Shown here: positions 33,698 through 43,025 of the stretch, piece by piece | Numbering within the stretch: the stretch's first letter is position 1 | How the letters are laid out: each line of letters starts with the position of its first letter | The notes under the pieces: model-generated | Databases searched by the model: none | The model's input: the letters and a program-made list of their open reading frames with translations, nothing else | What the model was told of the DNA's origin: nothing | Position numbers and translations under genes: made by a program | NCBI RefSeq assembly: GCF_002934365.1 | Contig: NZ_PTIY01000002.1 | Span: forward strand, 248,001-312,000 | Source of the DNA: Methylobacter tundripaludum | GTDB taxonomy: Bacteria > Pseudomonadota > Gammaproteobacteria > Methylococcales > Methylomonadaceae | Direction of reading: 5' to 3' | DNA length: 64,000 nt

Positions 33698-35224
33698 TTA
33701 AATCCGCCATGGCAACCAGCCGGACTGTTTTGGCTCGGGTGTCTGTTCGGGCGTTTTAAGGTCGTTCACGTACCCGCCGCCTAAGGCTTCCACCAAATCG
33801 ACGACAGCGGCCCGCTGGTCCGCTTCCAGAGCCTTCAAGGCGTATTCCTGGCTCAGTACGGCATGTTGATGCGCCAACAACGCCCGGCGATCATCCAGGC
33901 CGCTACGAAACCGTTGTTGAGCAAGATCCAGGTTTTCGTGTTGCGCAGACAGCAAGCGGCCTTGCGCTTCGAGGATGGCCTGCGTCTGCCGCCAACGGCT
34001 CAGGCTGTCGGCCGCCTCCTGTACCGCATGCAGCAGAGTTTCATTGTATAGTTCGACCGCGCCGTCGTATTCCGCCCGTTGCGCGGATAATTCGCCGCGC
34101 AGGCGCCCGCCTTCGAACCAGGGCAGGCGCAGGCCCGGCGCGATTCCGTAGGAAAAACTGGAGCCGGAGAACAGCAGGTTGGCCAGAGAACTTGCCCCTT
34201 GCGTTGTAAACCTGAGGGCGTTGACGCCGACGAACGCCGTCAGGTCGATTGTCGGCAGGAAGGCGGCTTTGCCGGCCTTGATCCGTTGCGCCGATGCCTC
34301 GGCCCGGTACAGGGCCGAAGCAAGGTCCGGCCGATGACGAAGCAACTCCAACGGCAGCTTCGCCGGAAGCTGCATTTTTTCCGCTTTGATCGCTGTGTCG
34401 CCGAACAAGTTTTTAGCCGAATCCGGGCCGCCGCCGATCAGCCGGGCCAGCAGGTTGCGCTGAATATTCAACTGATCCCGTAATCCGGCTTCTCGTTTGT
34501 TGGCCTGTTCCAATTCAATGGCCGCCTGCTTCGCTTGATCGGCCGAATCCAGTCCCAGCCGCAGTCTGGTCTCGTCGATATCGAGCAAGCCGCGCCGTAA
34601 CTCAACCATGGCATGCGCCAGATCGAGCTGCTGCCGTAACGCTATGCCATGGATGTAGGATCGCGCAATCGAGCCGGTCAGTTGAAGCAGGACTCCGGCT
34701 TGTTCCACTTTCTCGGCGTCCGCCTCGCCCAGCGCCGCTTCCAGTAGAGCGCGGTTTTTCCCCCAGAAATCAAACTGGTAGCGTAAGCTTAAGGGCGTGA
34801 TGAAAGCCGCAACGATATTCTCTCCACGCAGGGCCACGTTGTAACCGTTACCCGAAAAGCGCCCTGTTTCCACGCCCGCCGCCGCATCCAGGAACGGCAG
34901 CAGCCTCGCGCCCTCGACGCGCACCAATGCCTGCGCCTGGCGTAAGCGGGCTGCCGCCGCTTTCAGGCTGGGACTCTCCTTTAGAGCGGTAGCCATCAGG
35001 TTGTTGAGTTCGGCGTTGCCGAATTCCCGCCACCAGCATTCATGCGGCCAATGTCCGAGTTCACTCCGGCCTGCATGGGATAACGCGTGTTCCATCGATG
35101 GGGTATTCAGGAATTCGGCAGGCTTGTCTCCTTCGGGTATCCAGGCGCAACCGGATATCATGAGTGTAAGCCCAGCGTAACACCCAATAAGAAACGATTG
35201 AGTAGGCATGAATCGACGCGTCAT
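33698..35224 (-). CDS. Outer-membrane efflux lipoprotein (NodT/OprM family)
   Basis: 508 residues from ATG 35224. The signal ends in the lipobox LMISGC (Cys at ~25). Two OEP repeats of coiled coil and strands follow: SPSLKAAAARLRQAQAL, LRYQFDFWGKNRALLEA and RPDLASALYRAEASAQRIKA. It is a trimeric TolC-like channel. The start overlaps the MFS stop by four bases (ATGA) and has GAGG four bases upstream. The longer frame to 35314 lacks support. Order in the operon: third gene, between the MFS pump and the MFP. The 166-base gap before emrA has no gene. Confidence 0.92.
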   Translation of the reverse strand: MTRRFMPTQSFLIGCYAGLTLMISGCAWIPEGDKPAEFLNTPSMEHALSHAGRSELGHWPHECWWREFGNAELNNLMATALKESPSLKAAAARLRQAQALVRVEGARLLPFLDAAAGVETGRFSGNGYNVALRGENIVAAFITPLSLRYQFDFWGKNRALLEAALGEADAEKVEQAGVLLQLTGSIARSYIHGIALRQQLDLAHAMVELRRGLLDIDETRLRLGLDSADQAKQAAIELEQANKREAGLRDQLNIQRNLLARLIGGGPDSAKNLFGDTAIKAEKMQLPAKLPLELLRHRPDLASALYRAEASAQRIKAGKAAFLPTIDLTAFVGVNALRFTTQGASSLANLLFSGSSFSYGIAPGLRLPWFEGGRLRGELSAQRAEYDGAVELYNETLLHAVQEAADSLSRWRQTQAILEAQGRLLSAQHENLDLAQQRFRSGLDDRRALLAHQHAVLSQEYALKALEADQRAAVVDLVEALGGGYVNDLKTPEQTPEPKQSGWLPWRI

Positions 35225-36816
35225 AAATCCTCGATTATTTCTTCGGACCGGATGTCGGCCTGTTCCTGCTTCGGCGTTGGATGAGGCGCTTGGTAGGTGG
35301 GGGAAGCCAGCCACACCAGCCCAGCCAGTCCGATGAACAGGTAGCTTGCCAGCAGAAAAGCATCGTTTAATGCCAGCAGGGTCGATTGTTGCTTGATGAC
35401 GGCCATAAGCTCGCCGTTGACCCTGCTTTTATCGAGGCCTGCGGTGGCCAGCCGCGAAGAAAATCCTTGCATCGCATCGATGGAGGCGAACTGCCGCCCG
35501 CCGAAATGATCCGCAAGATCAAGACGATGAAAAGGCGTGCGGCGAAACAGCACGACCCCTTGCAGAGTGATGCCGATTGCACCGGCGGCAAGCCGCAGGA
35601 ATCCCGCTTCTTCGGCCGCGCGTATCTGTTTATCGCCATGCAGCCCGTGCAGTGTTAGTTTGGTCAGCGGGGTGAAAAACCAGCCCAGAAAAAAGCCGAG
35701 CAGCAACATGGGCCAAAAAAGCCGGTCGAATGAGCCGGGATCATCGAACAGGCCTATCCAGAAAAAGGTAGCAGAGAACCCCAGAAGATTGAGGCAGGCC
35801 AAAAGGCGGGCATCCAGGCCTTGGGGCAGCTTGTGCATCAACAGATTTACCGGAACCGCAAGCAGGATCATCGGCAGGTAAGCCATGCCGGCCAGGAATG
35901 AAGAATAGCCCAGCAACACTTGCAGTTGGACGATGAACACCGACATAAGTCCCTGGATGGACAGGAATCCCATGAACAGGCAAATCACGCCTATCGTAAA
36001 ATTACGGTGGGCGAAAAGACTCAGGTTGAAGACGGGATGGGCTTCATCGAGCTCCCAGATAATGAAACAGGGCGCTGCCACGAGCAGGACGATCAACAGC
36101 GTGGACAGCAGCGGCGAATCCAGCCAGTCGACATCATTGCCCTGGTTCAGAATGGTCTGCACGCCGCCGAGAATCAATGCCAACAGCGCAAAGCCGATGC
36201 CGTCGAAATACGCGGGTTTGTGTTCAAATCCGCGCCCGGCAAGCAATGAGCCGGTAATCCCGGCGATAGCCAGGGCAAGCGGGACATTCAGGTAAAACAG
36301 GTAACGCCAGCCCAGTTCGTCGGCGATAAGGCCGCCTATCGGAAAGCTGATCGTAAAAGGCATCAGCGTAACCAGGCCCCATATTCCCAAGCCCAACATT
36401 TTCAGCTGATCGGAATATTCTTTCAGCAGCAGGGACTGTCCGGTATAGAGCGTAACGCCGCCTGAAAATCCGAGCAGAATGCGGGCCGGAACAAACAATC
36501 CTAGGGTATCGCTGACGGCGCACAGATAAGAAGCGAAGGCATAGACGACAAACGCCGCGACAAACAGGCGGTAGCCGCCGACAAAGCCTGACAGCCAGCG
36601 GGCGATGGGAAAGGCCAGGGCCAAAGCAATGATGAAATAGGTCTGGCCCCAGGTGGTAAAACTAAATAATACCCCGCCCAGGTCGCCGGCAACATGAGGC
36701 AGCAGCGCAATATAGGCGCCGACATTGAACAGCACGATCATGTGTCCGAGGCTGAGCACGACATTAAACAGGATGAAACGCCAACCGCGCAGGCGTTTAG
36801 CGTAAGCGATGGTCAT
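35221..36816 (-). CDS. emrB: MFS drug-efflux permease, DHA2 (EmrB-like, 14 TM)
   Basis: 531 residues, fourteen predicted membrane helices. The DHA2 features include PARILLGFSGGVTLYTGQSL and SFPIGGLIADELGWRYLFYLNVPLALA (motif C/EmrB type). It would export hydrophobic compounds with protons through MFP and OMF partners encoded downstream. The ATG lies within the end of the upstream lipoprotein gene (20-base overlap), and its stop overlaps the OMF start. The operon is therefore tightly coupled. Confidence 0.92.
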   Translation of the reverse strand: MTIAYAKRLRGWRFILFNVVLSLGHMIVLFNVGAYIALLPHVAGDLGGVLFSFTTWGQTYFIIALALAFPIARWLSGFVGGYRLFVAAFVVYAFASYLCAVSDTLGLFVPARILLGFSGGVTLYTGQSLLLKEYSDQLKMLGLGIWGLVTLMPFTISFPIGGLIADELGWRYLFYLNVPLALAIAGITGSLLAGRGFEHKPAYFDGIGFALLALILGGVQTILNQGNDVDWLDSPLLSTLLIVLLVAAPCFIIWELDEAHPVFNLSLFAHRNFTIGVICLFMGFLSIQGLMSVFIVQLQVLLGYSSFLAGMAYLPMILLAVPVNLLMHKLPQGLDARLLACLNLLGFSATFFWIGLFDDPGSFDRLFWPMLLLGFFLGWFFTPLTKLTLHGLHGDKQIRAAEEAGFLRLAAGAIGITLQGVVLFRRTPFHRLDLADHFGGRQFASIDAMQGFSSRLATAGLDKSRVNGELMAVIKQQSTLLALNDAFLLASYLFIGLAGLVWLASPTYQAPHPTPKQEQADIRSEEIIEDL

Positions 36817-37786
36817 GGGGCGAATCCGCGACGGTTGGTTGGACAGGCATGTTCAGCGGTAGACCGAGTTCGTTGAAATCCTGGGAAATCAGTTGCGCGC
36901 CCATCAGGGTGACGAGCCGCTTGAACTTTTCGGCGTCATGGTCGAGCAAGGTTTGCGGCGAGTCCTCGACAGAATAGGTTTTGGCGTTGATTCTTCCGAT
37001 GACTTGCCGGGTGTTCGGGTCGACCAGTTTGACCAACACCTGCAAAGAGGTTTGGGCGTCAAAAATTCTATAGTTACCGATGCCCACTTCCAATACCGCA
37101 TCGACATGTTCCGGGGCAAGCCGCCGGTAATCAACGGACGATATGTCCTGGTTGTACCATTGTCCAATCGCGTTATGCCAGTTGGCGGGCGTTGCGTCAC
37201 GGTCTTTTTCCGCGATAGGAAGGGGGTAGTAATGATCGCTGATAACCGCCTTGGCCTGTTTTGCCTTTAGCTGCGACACGGCTTCCTGCGCCAGCGCCAG
37301 AGTCGGCGACCAGTCGCCTTGGGCTGAGGTTACCGGTGCCAAGTGAGTTGCATCCAACGCCGGGTGGGAATCCGCGACGGGCATGCCGTCGTCATTGCCG
37401 ACATAGCCGGCGATTGCCACGCCTCCGGGATTCCGGTAAATCTTTTTCTCCAGCAGCAAGGGTAAAGGCATGCTTTGAAACGGGAACTGCTCGTAAACGG
37501 GGCTCCGGGTTTCAATCAGGTCGGGAATGACCTCAAGGGGCGGCGATTCTACCGGCATCACCAGGAACGAGTGAATTTTCTGCAAATCAGTTGCCGGCGG
37601 TTTGATTGCTGCGGCAAGGCAACCGCTCAATGCCAAAACCAATACCGGCAATACGCCGTAACTTATTAAATGCGTTATGCGAGGCTCAGGAAGCGGTAAA
37701 AAGGGTCGTCCAAAAATATGTTCATCGTCCGGGCTGATGGAAATAACGTCATGCTTGTTAGACAAGGATTGCTGAACATGAAACAT
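36797..37786 (-). CDS. Uncharacterised lipoprotein at the head of the efflux operon
   Basis: 329 residues. GGAG five bases before ATG 37786 fixes the start. The first 40 residues are polar. Then comes a hydrophobic stretch ending in a lipobox (VLALSGC, Cys ~56), so the leader is unusually long. The mature part has no motif I know; it contains HAPVT-like and YDVDAVLEVGIGNYRIFD-type strand patterns, and resembles a family of surface or periplasmic accessory lipoproteins. It overlaps the MFS gene by 20 bases. It may help assemble or gate the pump, or be the substrate receptor. It is divergent from the LysR gene. Confidence 0.7.
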   Translation of the reverse strand: MFHVQQSLSNKHDVISISPDDEHIFGRPFLPLPEPRITHLISYGVLPVLVLALSGCLAAAIKPPATDLQKIHSFLVMPVESPPLEVIPDLIETRSPVYEQFPFQSMPLPLLLEKKIYRNPGGVAIAGYVGNDDGMPVADSHPALDATHLAPVTSAQGDWSPTLALAQEAVSQLKAKQAKAVISDHYYPLPIAEKDRDATPANWHNAIGQWYNQDISSVDYRRLAPEHVDAVLEVGIGNYRIFDAQTSLQVLVKLVDPNTRQVIGRINAKTYSVEDSPQTLLDHDAEKFKRLVTLMGAQLISQDFNELGLPLNMPVQPTVADSPHDHRLR

Positions 37787-37925
37787 TTTTTCTCCAGGCG
37801 GCTTAAGAGCGCCGGCATTTAAAGTAATAGGAATGATTTACCGACAGCTTTTTTTCAGGGCATCGGTTTCGATGCGGCTAATATTGGAACTTAGTCGAGT
37901 ATTAGACAAACGATTTTTATTGGAC

Positions 37926-37952
37926 ATTAATATCGATATATCCGATATTAAT
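37926..37952. promoter_or_regulatory. Perfect 10-7-10 palindrome, LysR operator candidate
   Basis: ATTAATATCG (37926-37935) and CGATATTAAT (37943-37952) are exact inverted copies with seven bases between. It lies between the efflux operon and the LysR gene, three bases before ATG 37956. LysR regulators bind such dyads and commonly control a divergent target. If the LysR protein starts earlier, the site is inside the coding region. Confidence 0.65.
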
Positions 37953-37955
37953 GGG

Positions 37956-38810
37956 ATGGACATAGATCAGATTAAAACTTTTTTGAGCGTGGTCGCCAAT
38001 GGCAGCTTTCTGGAAGCGGCCGGCAGGCTGTATGTCACCCAATCGACCGTGAGCACCCGAATACAGAGATTGGAGGCCTATCTTGGCGTTACCCTGTTTG
38101 TGCGCAATCGCTCCGGCGCGGTATTAACGCTCTCAGGACATCGTTTTTTGCGCCATGCCAAATCCCTGCTGTTGACATTGGAACAGGCGCGGCATGATAT
38201 TGGCTTGCCCAGCCGTTTTCGCGCCAGTATTACCGTGGGGACACGGATCGCCTTATGGGAAGAGCTGATGCCCAGATGGGTTGGGGAGATGCGCAAGCAG
38301 GCGCCGGATATTTCCATTCGCAGCGAAATCGGCTTTGAAGAAGATTTAATGCGCTCACTGGTTGAGGGCAGGATGGATGTCGGCATCATGTACACGCCGC
38401 AACATAGCCCCGGCCTTCAGATTGAGCATTTATTCGATGAAACGCTGGCGCTGTTCACGACCGACCCCGACAAACCCTGGCCGAATGACGATTACATTTA
38501 CGTGGAGTGGGGACCGGCGTTTTACGCGCTGCACAGCAGCAGGTATCCCGATCTGGAAAGTCCTCCCCAAACGGTTAATATCGGCTGGCTGGGCGTGCAG
38601 TTGATCCTCTGCAACGGCGGTTCATGTTTCCTGCCTACGCGCATGGCCGAGCCTTTAGTCCAGGCCGGAAAATTGTTTCATGTAGCTGACAGTCCGCAAT
38701 TCAGATTGCCGACTTATATGGTTTTTCCACGCAATAGCGACTCTATTGTGTTGCAGCAGGTGCTGGATAGCTTACGTTTATTGGCCGGGCGACAAAAGGC
38801 TATGAATTGA
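37956..38810 (+). CDS. LysR-type transcriptional regulator of the efflux operon
   Basis: 284 residues from ATG 37956 (MDIDQIKTFLSVV). The helix-turn-helix (~13-40) reads GSFLEAAGRLYVTQSTVSTRIQRLE. The effector domain follows. Most family members begin exactly here, but no clear ribosome site exists, and a longer frame to 37833 is possible. The perfect dyad lying just upstream fits autoregulation and control of the divergent pump. The inducer is unknown. Confidence 0.88.
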   Translation: MDIDQIKTFLSVVANGSFLEAAGRLYVTQSTVSTRIQRLEAYLGVTLFVRNRSGAVLTLSGHRFLRHAKSLLLTLEQARHDIGLPSRFRASITVGTRIALWEELMPRWVGEMRKQAPDISIRSEIGFEEDLMRSLVEGRMDVGIMYTPQHSPGLQIEHLFDETLALFTTDPDKPWPNDDYIYVEWGPAFYALHSSRYPDLESPPQTVNIGWLGVQLILCNGGSCFLPTRMAEPLVQAGKLFHVADSPQFRLPTYMVFPRNSDSIVLQQVLDSLRLLAGRQKAMN

Positions 38811-39077
38811 ATCCAGTCCGGCCGATGGCGTCGGGGTTTGGCTCGTAAGATAAAACGGATTAGCCGGCTCCGGTACATAAAATGTCGCCTTATATTAAAG
38901 TGTAAAGATACGCGGAAAAACCAAGGTAAAAAGCCCGTTTACACTAATTTAGATTACAAAGTTGTGAAAACCGGAAAAATTCCACTAGAATTGTCGGCTA
39001 GTAAAAGACGGGACGGACTAGAATAATAAAAAACCGCGTCCTGATGTGTTATTTCACCCAGATAAGGAGATTTTCCT

Positions 39078-40772
39078 TTGCAAATTTCAAACGGATTTTT
39101 TATTCAATTCATTCGGTTAGCCGGGCCTTTTTGGCATTCTGAAAACAAGTCCACTATTCGCAGTCTGGCTCTGGCTTTATTGATGCTCACCGTGATGCAG
39201 ATCGGCATTGCCGTCGTTATCACAATTTGGAGCGCGGATCTTTTCAATGCGCTTGAGCAGCGATCCATGAGCAGGTTATTTACCCAGATCGCTCTTATCG
39301 TGCTGATTTTTGCAGCCAATATAGCGGTTACCACCGCGCACTTTAAAGTTAAGCGGCGCTTGCAACTCGATTGGCGAAGCTGGTTAACACATCGCTTGAT
39401 TAGCCAGTGGATGACCGATGGCCGTCATTACTTGGTTACACACATTCAGGGGGAGGGGGCGCACGATAATCCTGACGGCAGGATTGCCGAAGATATACGC
39501 ATTGCGACCGAAGCCGCTATCGATCTTTGCCACTCCTTAATCTATTCTGTATTACTCCTTATCAGTTTTACCAAAATTCTTTGGACGCTTTCCGGTACCG
39601 TTACGCTTGATCTGCTGTTCTTTGAAATTCCCATTTATGGGCATTTGGTCTGGCTGGCTATGTTCTATGCGGCTTGTGCTTCTTCATTGGGTTGGTGGCT
39701 GGGCCGCCCCTATACCCTGGCGACGGACGCCCGGCAAACCGTAGAAGCCAATTTCAGGTTTGGTTTGGTCAGTGCGCGGGAAAACTCTCTGGCGATTGCG
39801 CTGGTGCATGGTGAAGCCAATGAAAGGACCAGATTTATCGCGCTTTTTAAGGATATTGTTCACGCTTGGCAGCGGCAAACCCATGCGTGGTCGCACCTGT
39901 TCATGCTCACTTCCGGTTATTCGGTGTTGTCGATGGCGTTCCCGATTCTGGTGTCTGCGCCGCGCTATATTCTGGGGGGGATCACGCTCGGTGCTTTGAT
40001 GCAATCGGCCCAGGCATTTCAGCAAGCGGCTGGGGCCATGTCCTGGCCGGTCGATAATATGGCCAAGGTTGCAGAATGGCGGGCTTCGGTTGAGCGGGTG
40101 TTGGGGTTGGTTAATGGGTTGAGCCGTCTGGAGCAGGAAATCGCCCGCTATGATCCGCATCGCATTATTTTGAAAAAAACCGAACAGGATATTTTGCGTT
40201 TATGTGATCTGTGTATTATCCGGCTCGACGGCGTGGTGTGTGTATCGTCGATCAATACCGAAATCAGGCCGGGAGAGCGCGTATTGATTACAGGCAATGC
40301 TTTTACCGGTTCCAAATTGTTCAAGGCGATAGTCGGGCTCTGGCCGTGGGGGGAAGGCTCTATCGAGCTGCCGCGCGAGCCGGTGTTTTTTATGCCGCCG
40401 CGGCCTTATTTGCCGACTGGAACCTTGCGGGCGGCGATCTGTTATCCGTCGACCCATGCAGAATATACCGAAGCTGCGATTGCAGAAGCGCTTGAACTGG
40501 TCGGCCTGGAAGAATTGAAAGAGCAGCTCGATCACGAGGATAACTGGGCTGCTGCGCTTTCGCGCGAACAACAGCAGCGTTTGGGCGTGGTTCGTTTGTT
40601 GTTGCAGCGACCTAGTTGGATTCTGCTGCAAGAGGCAATGGACTCGCTGGATTCATCATGGGAAATGAAAATGCTGCGTTTGATAGCCCAAAGACTTCCT
40701 GAAGCCGCGATATTGACGATTACCAACGAACCGATGGCTGAGGACTTCCATCAGCGGCGGATTGCGTTGTAA
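39078..40772 (+). CDS. YddA/ABCD-type ABC protein with degenerate ATPase site
   Basis: 564 residues. It starts at TTG 39078 with AAGGAG eight bases upstream. An N-terminal six-helix membrane domain (~1-330, ABC_membrane_2 type: DWRSWLTHRLISQWM) is fused to a C-terminal ATPase domain (~365-564). That domain lacks key residues. The Walker A stretch is GNAFTGSK (406-413), without the normal GK[ST]. The signature is LSREQ (LSGGQ-like). Walker B has LLQE (Gln518 in place of Asp), keeping Glu519. Energy use is doubtful, or the fold has another role. Related proteins import peptides or fatty-acyl compounds. The 267-base gap upstream shows nothing. Confidence 0.85.
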   Translation: MQISNGFFIQFIRLAGPFWHSENKSTIRSLALALLMLTVMQIGIAVVITIWSADLFNALEQRSMSRLFTQIALIVLIFAANIAVTTAHFKVKRRLQLDWRSWLTHRLISQWMTDGRHYLVTHIQGEGAHDNPDGRIAEDIRIATEAAIDLCHSLIYSVLLLISFTKILWTLSGTVTLDLLFFEIPIYGHLVWLAMFYAACASSLGWWLGRPYTLATDARQTVEANFRFGLVSARENSLAIALVHGEANERTRFIALFKDIVHAWQRQTHAWSHLFMLTSGYSVLSMAFPILVSAPRYILGGITLGALMQSAQAFQQAAGAMSWPVDNMAKVAEWRASVERVLGLVNGLSRLEQEIARYDPHRIILKKTEQDILRLCDLCIIRLDGVVCVSSINTEIRPGERVLITGNAFTGSKLFKAIVGLWPWGEGSIELPREPVFFMPPRPYLPTGTLRAAICYPSTHAEYTEAAIAEALELVGLEELKEQLDHEDNWAAALSREQQQRLGVVRLLLQRPSWILLQEAMDSLDSSWEMKMLRLIAQRLPEAAILTITNEPMAEDFHQRRIAL

Positions 40773-40854
40773 TTCTCCTGTCTTGTGTCCGGTTTAATGT
40801 AGCTACATCACCATACAGCTGAGCCGTTCGGAATTTAGCTAAATCTGGTTAAGT

Positions 40855-40880
40855 CTATGCTTACCGAAAGTTAAGCATAG
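40855..40880. other. Perfect hairpin in a non-coding gap
   Basis: CTATGCTTA (40855-40863) and TAAGCATAG (40872-40880) form a nine-base stem with an eight-base loop. It lies 83 bases after the ABC gene and 200 before the patatin gene. There is no T-tract. It could be a terminator or a regulator site. Nothing else is recognisable in the 307-base gap (40773-41079). Confidence 0.4.
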
Positions 40881-41079
40881 GCTGACATACAGTGGACGCT
40901 TTTTTTGCCACAATCATTCCGCCACTCAATACAAAACCGGTAACTTGTGTTAGATATGAACTAGCCCCCTGGATAACGCCAAGCGCTTTAAACAGACTCT
41001 CAACAGACAAGTTATAGGTTAGCCAGTCGCCGTCAGAGCGATGTATGTTGGCTCCATTTAACTTTCAGAGGGGAATAAC

Positions 41080-42831
41080 ATGTCAGAACAAACTACACAG
41101 GAAAGGCTGGGCCTCGGGCTCTCAGGAGGCGGTCTTCGCGCCTCGTTTTTCCATATCGGCGTTTTAGCGCAAATGGCGGAACTCAATCTGCTGCGCCATG
41201 TAGAAGTTATTTCTACGGTTTCCGGCGGCTCGATTATCGGCGCGTTATATTACCTGCATCTCAAAAAACTGCTGGAGAGTAAAGCGGATGCGGATATTAC
41301 CGATCGGGATTATGTGGAAATCGTTCGCAGCATAGAAAAGGATTTTTTGGCGGCGACGGAAAAGAATATCCGCATGGCGACGTTTTCCAGTTTCGCCGCC
41401 AACTTCAGGATGCGCTTTCTGAACTATTCGCGTAGTGACCGCATCGGCGAGCTGTACAATGAATGGCTGTACCAAAACGTTCTGCAAAATGTGGGGAAGC
41501 CGGTAGAGATGCGAAACCTGAAAATACATCCCGGCGGCCGGATGGATTTTCACCCCAATAAGCACAATGCAGGCAGATCCGCAAAAGTTCCCATCCTGGT
41601 GCTCAATGCGACGGCCTTAAACACCGGACGCAACTGGCAGTTTACCGCCCAGACGATGGGCAAGCCTCCGATTCCCCCGAATGATCCTATCGATACAAAA
41701 CCCATTCGTCTGCTCCAGGCGGAAGCTTATGACGACATCGTACCCCACCAACAAGACTTCCCGTTAGGTCTTGCGGTGGCGGCCTCGGCCTGCGTACCCG
41801 GACTATTCGATCCTATGGCCGTCAGCGGCCTGTACAATGATTTGCTGGAGAAGCAGGAAATACGCGCTCAGTTGGTCGATGGCGGCGTAAACGACAATCA
41901 GGGTATAAACGGTTTAATAACTAACGGTTGCACCTGCTTTGTGATCAGTGATGCTTCTGGGCAAATGGGCATTAAAAATAACCCGGATACCGGCGCTGTT
42001 TCAGTGCTGTTGCGTGTCTCCAGTATTCTGCAAGATCGTGTGCGTATCGAAGGTCTGCGACACCTGATGGACAGTCGAGGTACGCACAACGTTGCCTTCA
42101 TGAATTTACGCAAGGGCGTAGAGATTAGGGAGATTCATTGGGTCGATCAGGATAGCAAGCAAGCGCCGGACACGGTGATCGAATCAACGTCTCCGGGTTT
42201 TGGCGTTGACCCCGGTGTGCAGGACAGCTTGTCGCAAATGCGCACCGATTTGGACGCGTTTACCGAGGTGGAAGCGTACTCCTTGATGTTGGATGGCTAT
42301 CGCATGAGCCGGGAAGATTTAGAGCATTTTAAAAATAATGCACACTGCATGCGCGCCGCAAACCCCGGCAGTAACAGAACGCTGCCGGAAACACCGTGGA
42401 AATTCATGGAAATAGATCCTTGGATCAAAAATCCGACGCCCGATTATTGTCGGCAGCTGGAAATTGCCCAGTCCACCTTTGGTAAGGCTTTGATGTGCTT
42501 TGTTTGGCTTAGGATTGCGCTGTTGCTGTTTGTCGCCGGCGCGTTGTATTTCTGTTGGCCGTACCTTAAAGAGCTGCTGTCCATCACCGTTTCGGTATCC
42601 GCTCTGGTAGGTGTTTTTATTGTCTGGTTAATCAATAACCTGGCGCCCAAACTGGCGAGCACGTTTAGTTTTCTGGAGACGTTGCGTCCTTGGGCGGAAA
42701 TATTCAAATCAGCCGTCAAAGCCGCTGCGCTGCTGTTGGGTACCATTTTCATCAAGTTTTATTTGTTATTTATTAACCCCTTGTATGTTGAGCAAGGGCG
42801 GGTCAGCAAACTTACCAAGCCCGGCAGCTGA
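41080..42831 (+). CDS. Patatin-like phospholipase with C-terminal membrane segments
   Basis: 583 residues. The catalytic patatin domain (~8-400) has the oxyanion loop SGGGLRA (15-21), the nucleophile Ser51 in STVSGGSIIGA, and the catalytic Asp in DGGVNDNQG (Asp267). The C-terminal quarter has three or four hydrophobic segments (~470-565), for example IALLLFVAGALYFCW and VSALVGVFIVWLI. It should hydrolyse ester bonds of membrane lipids, with its catalytic part on the cytoplasmic side. GGGG precedes ATG. It stands alone, followed by a terminator hairpin. Whether it remodels or attacks membranes is open. Confidence 0.85.
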   Translation: MSEQTTQERLGLGLSGGGLRASFFHIGVLAQMAELNLLRHVEVISTVSGGSIIGALYYLHLKKLLESKADADITDRDYVEIVRSIEKDFLAATEKNIRMATFSSFAANFRMRFLNYSRSDRIGELYNEWLYQNVLQNVGKPVEMRNLKIHPGGRMDFHPNKHNAGRSAKVPILVLNATALNTGRNWQFTAQTMGKPPIPPNDPIDTKPIRLLQAEAYDDIVPHQQDFPLGLAVAASACVPGLFDPMAVSGLYNDLLEKQEIRAQLVDGGVNDNQGINGLITNGCTCFVISDASGQMGIKNNPDTGAVSVLLRVSSILQDRVRIEGLRHLMDSRGTHNVAFMNLRKGVEIREIHWVDQDSKQAPDTVIESTSPGFGVDPGVQDSLSQMRTDLDAFTEVEAYSLMLDGYRMSREDLEHFKNNAHCMRAANPGSNRTLPETPWKFMEIDPWIKNPTPDYCRQLEIAQSTFGKALMCFVWLRIALLLFVAGALYFCWPYLKELLSITVSVSALVGVFIVWLINNLAPKLASTFSFLETLRPWAEIFKSAVKAAALLLGTIFIKFYLLFINPLYVEQGRVSKLTKPGS

Positions 42832-42939
42832 TTTCTCACCGCAAGTTGCCCCGTTCTCACGCGGTGCGTGGAGCGGGGACGCCATCAATACTTTTCCCCG
42901 TCTTTGTGCTCTAAGGTTTGACGATATATTCGTTATAAC

Positions 42940-42975
42940 GTCTAATGTAGCCTTTCGCTTACATTAGACTTTATT
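42940..42975 (+). terminator. Hairpin terminator after the patatin gene
   Basis: GTCTAATGTA (42940-42949) and TACATTAGAC (42960-42969) make a perfect ten-base stem followed by TTTATT. It lies 109 bases after the patatin stop and 50 before the next gene. Confidence 0.6.
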
Positions 42976-43025
42976 CACGGCGTCGTTTTTACGCTATTTT
43001 CCCGCCAAGTCAGAGAGATTTAGAA

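Noticed and set aside
38838-39026. A 62-codon frame after the LysR gene
   Set aside because: Very basic with no motif, no ribosome site, and it overlaps only non-coding-looking AT-rich DNA; treated as chance.
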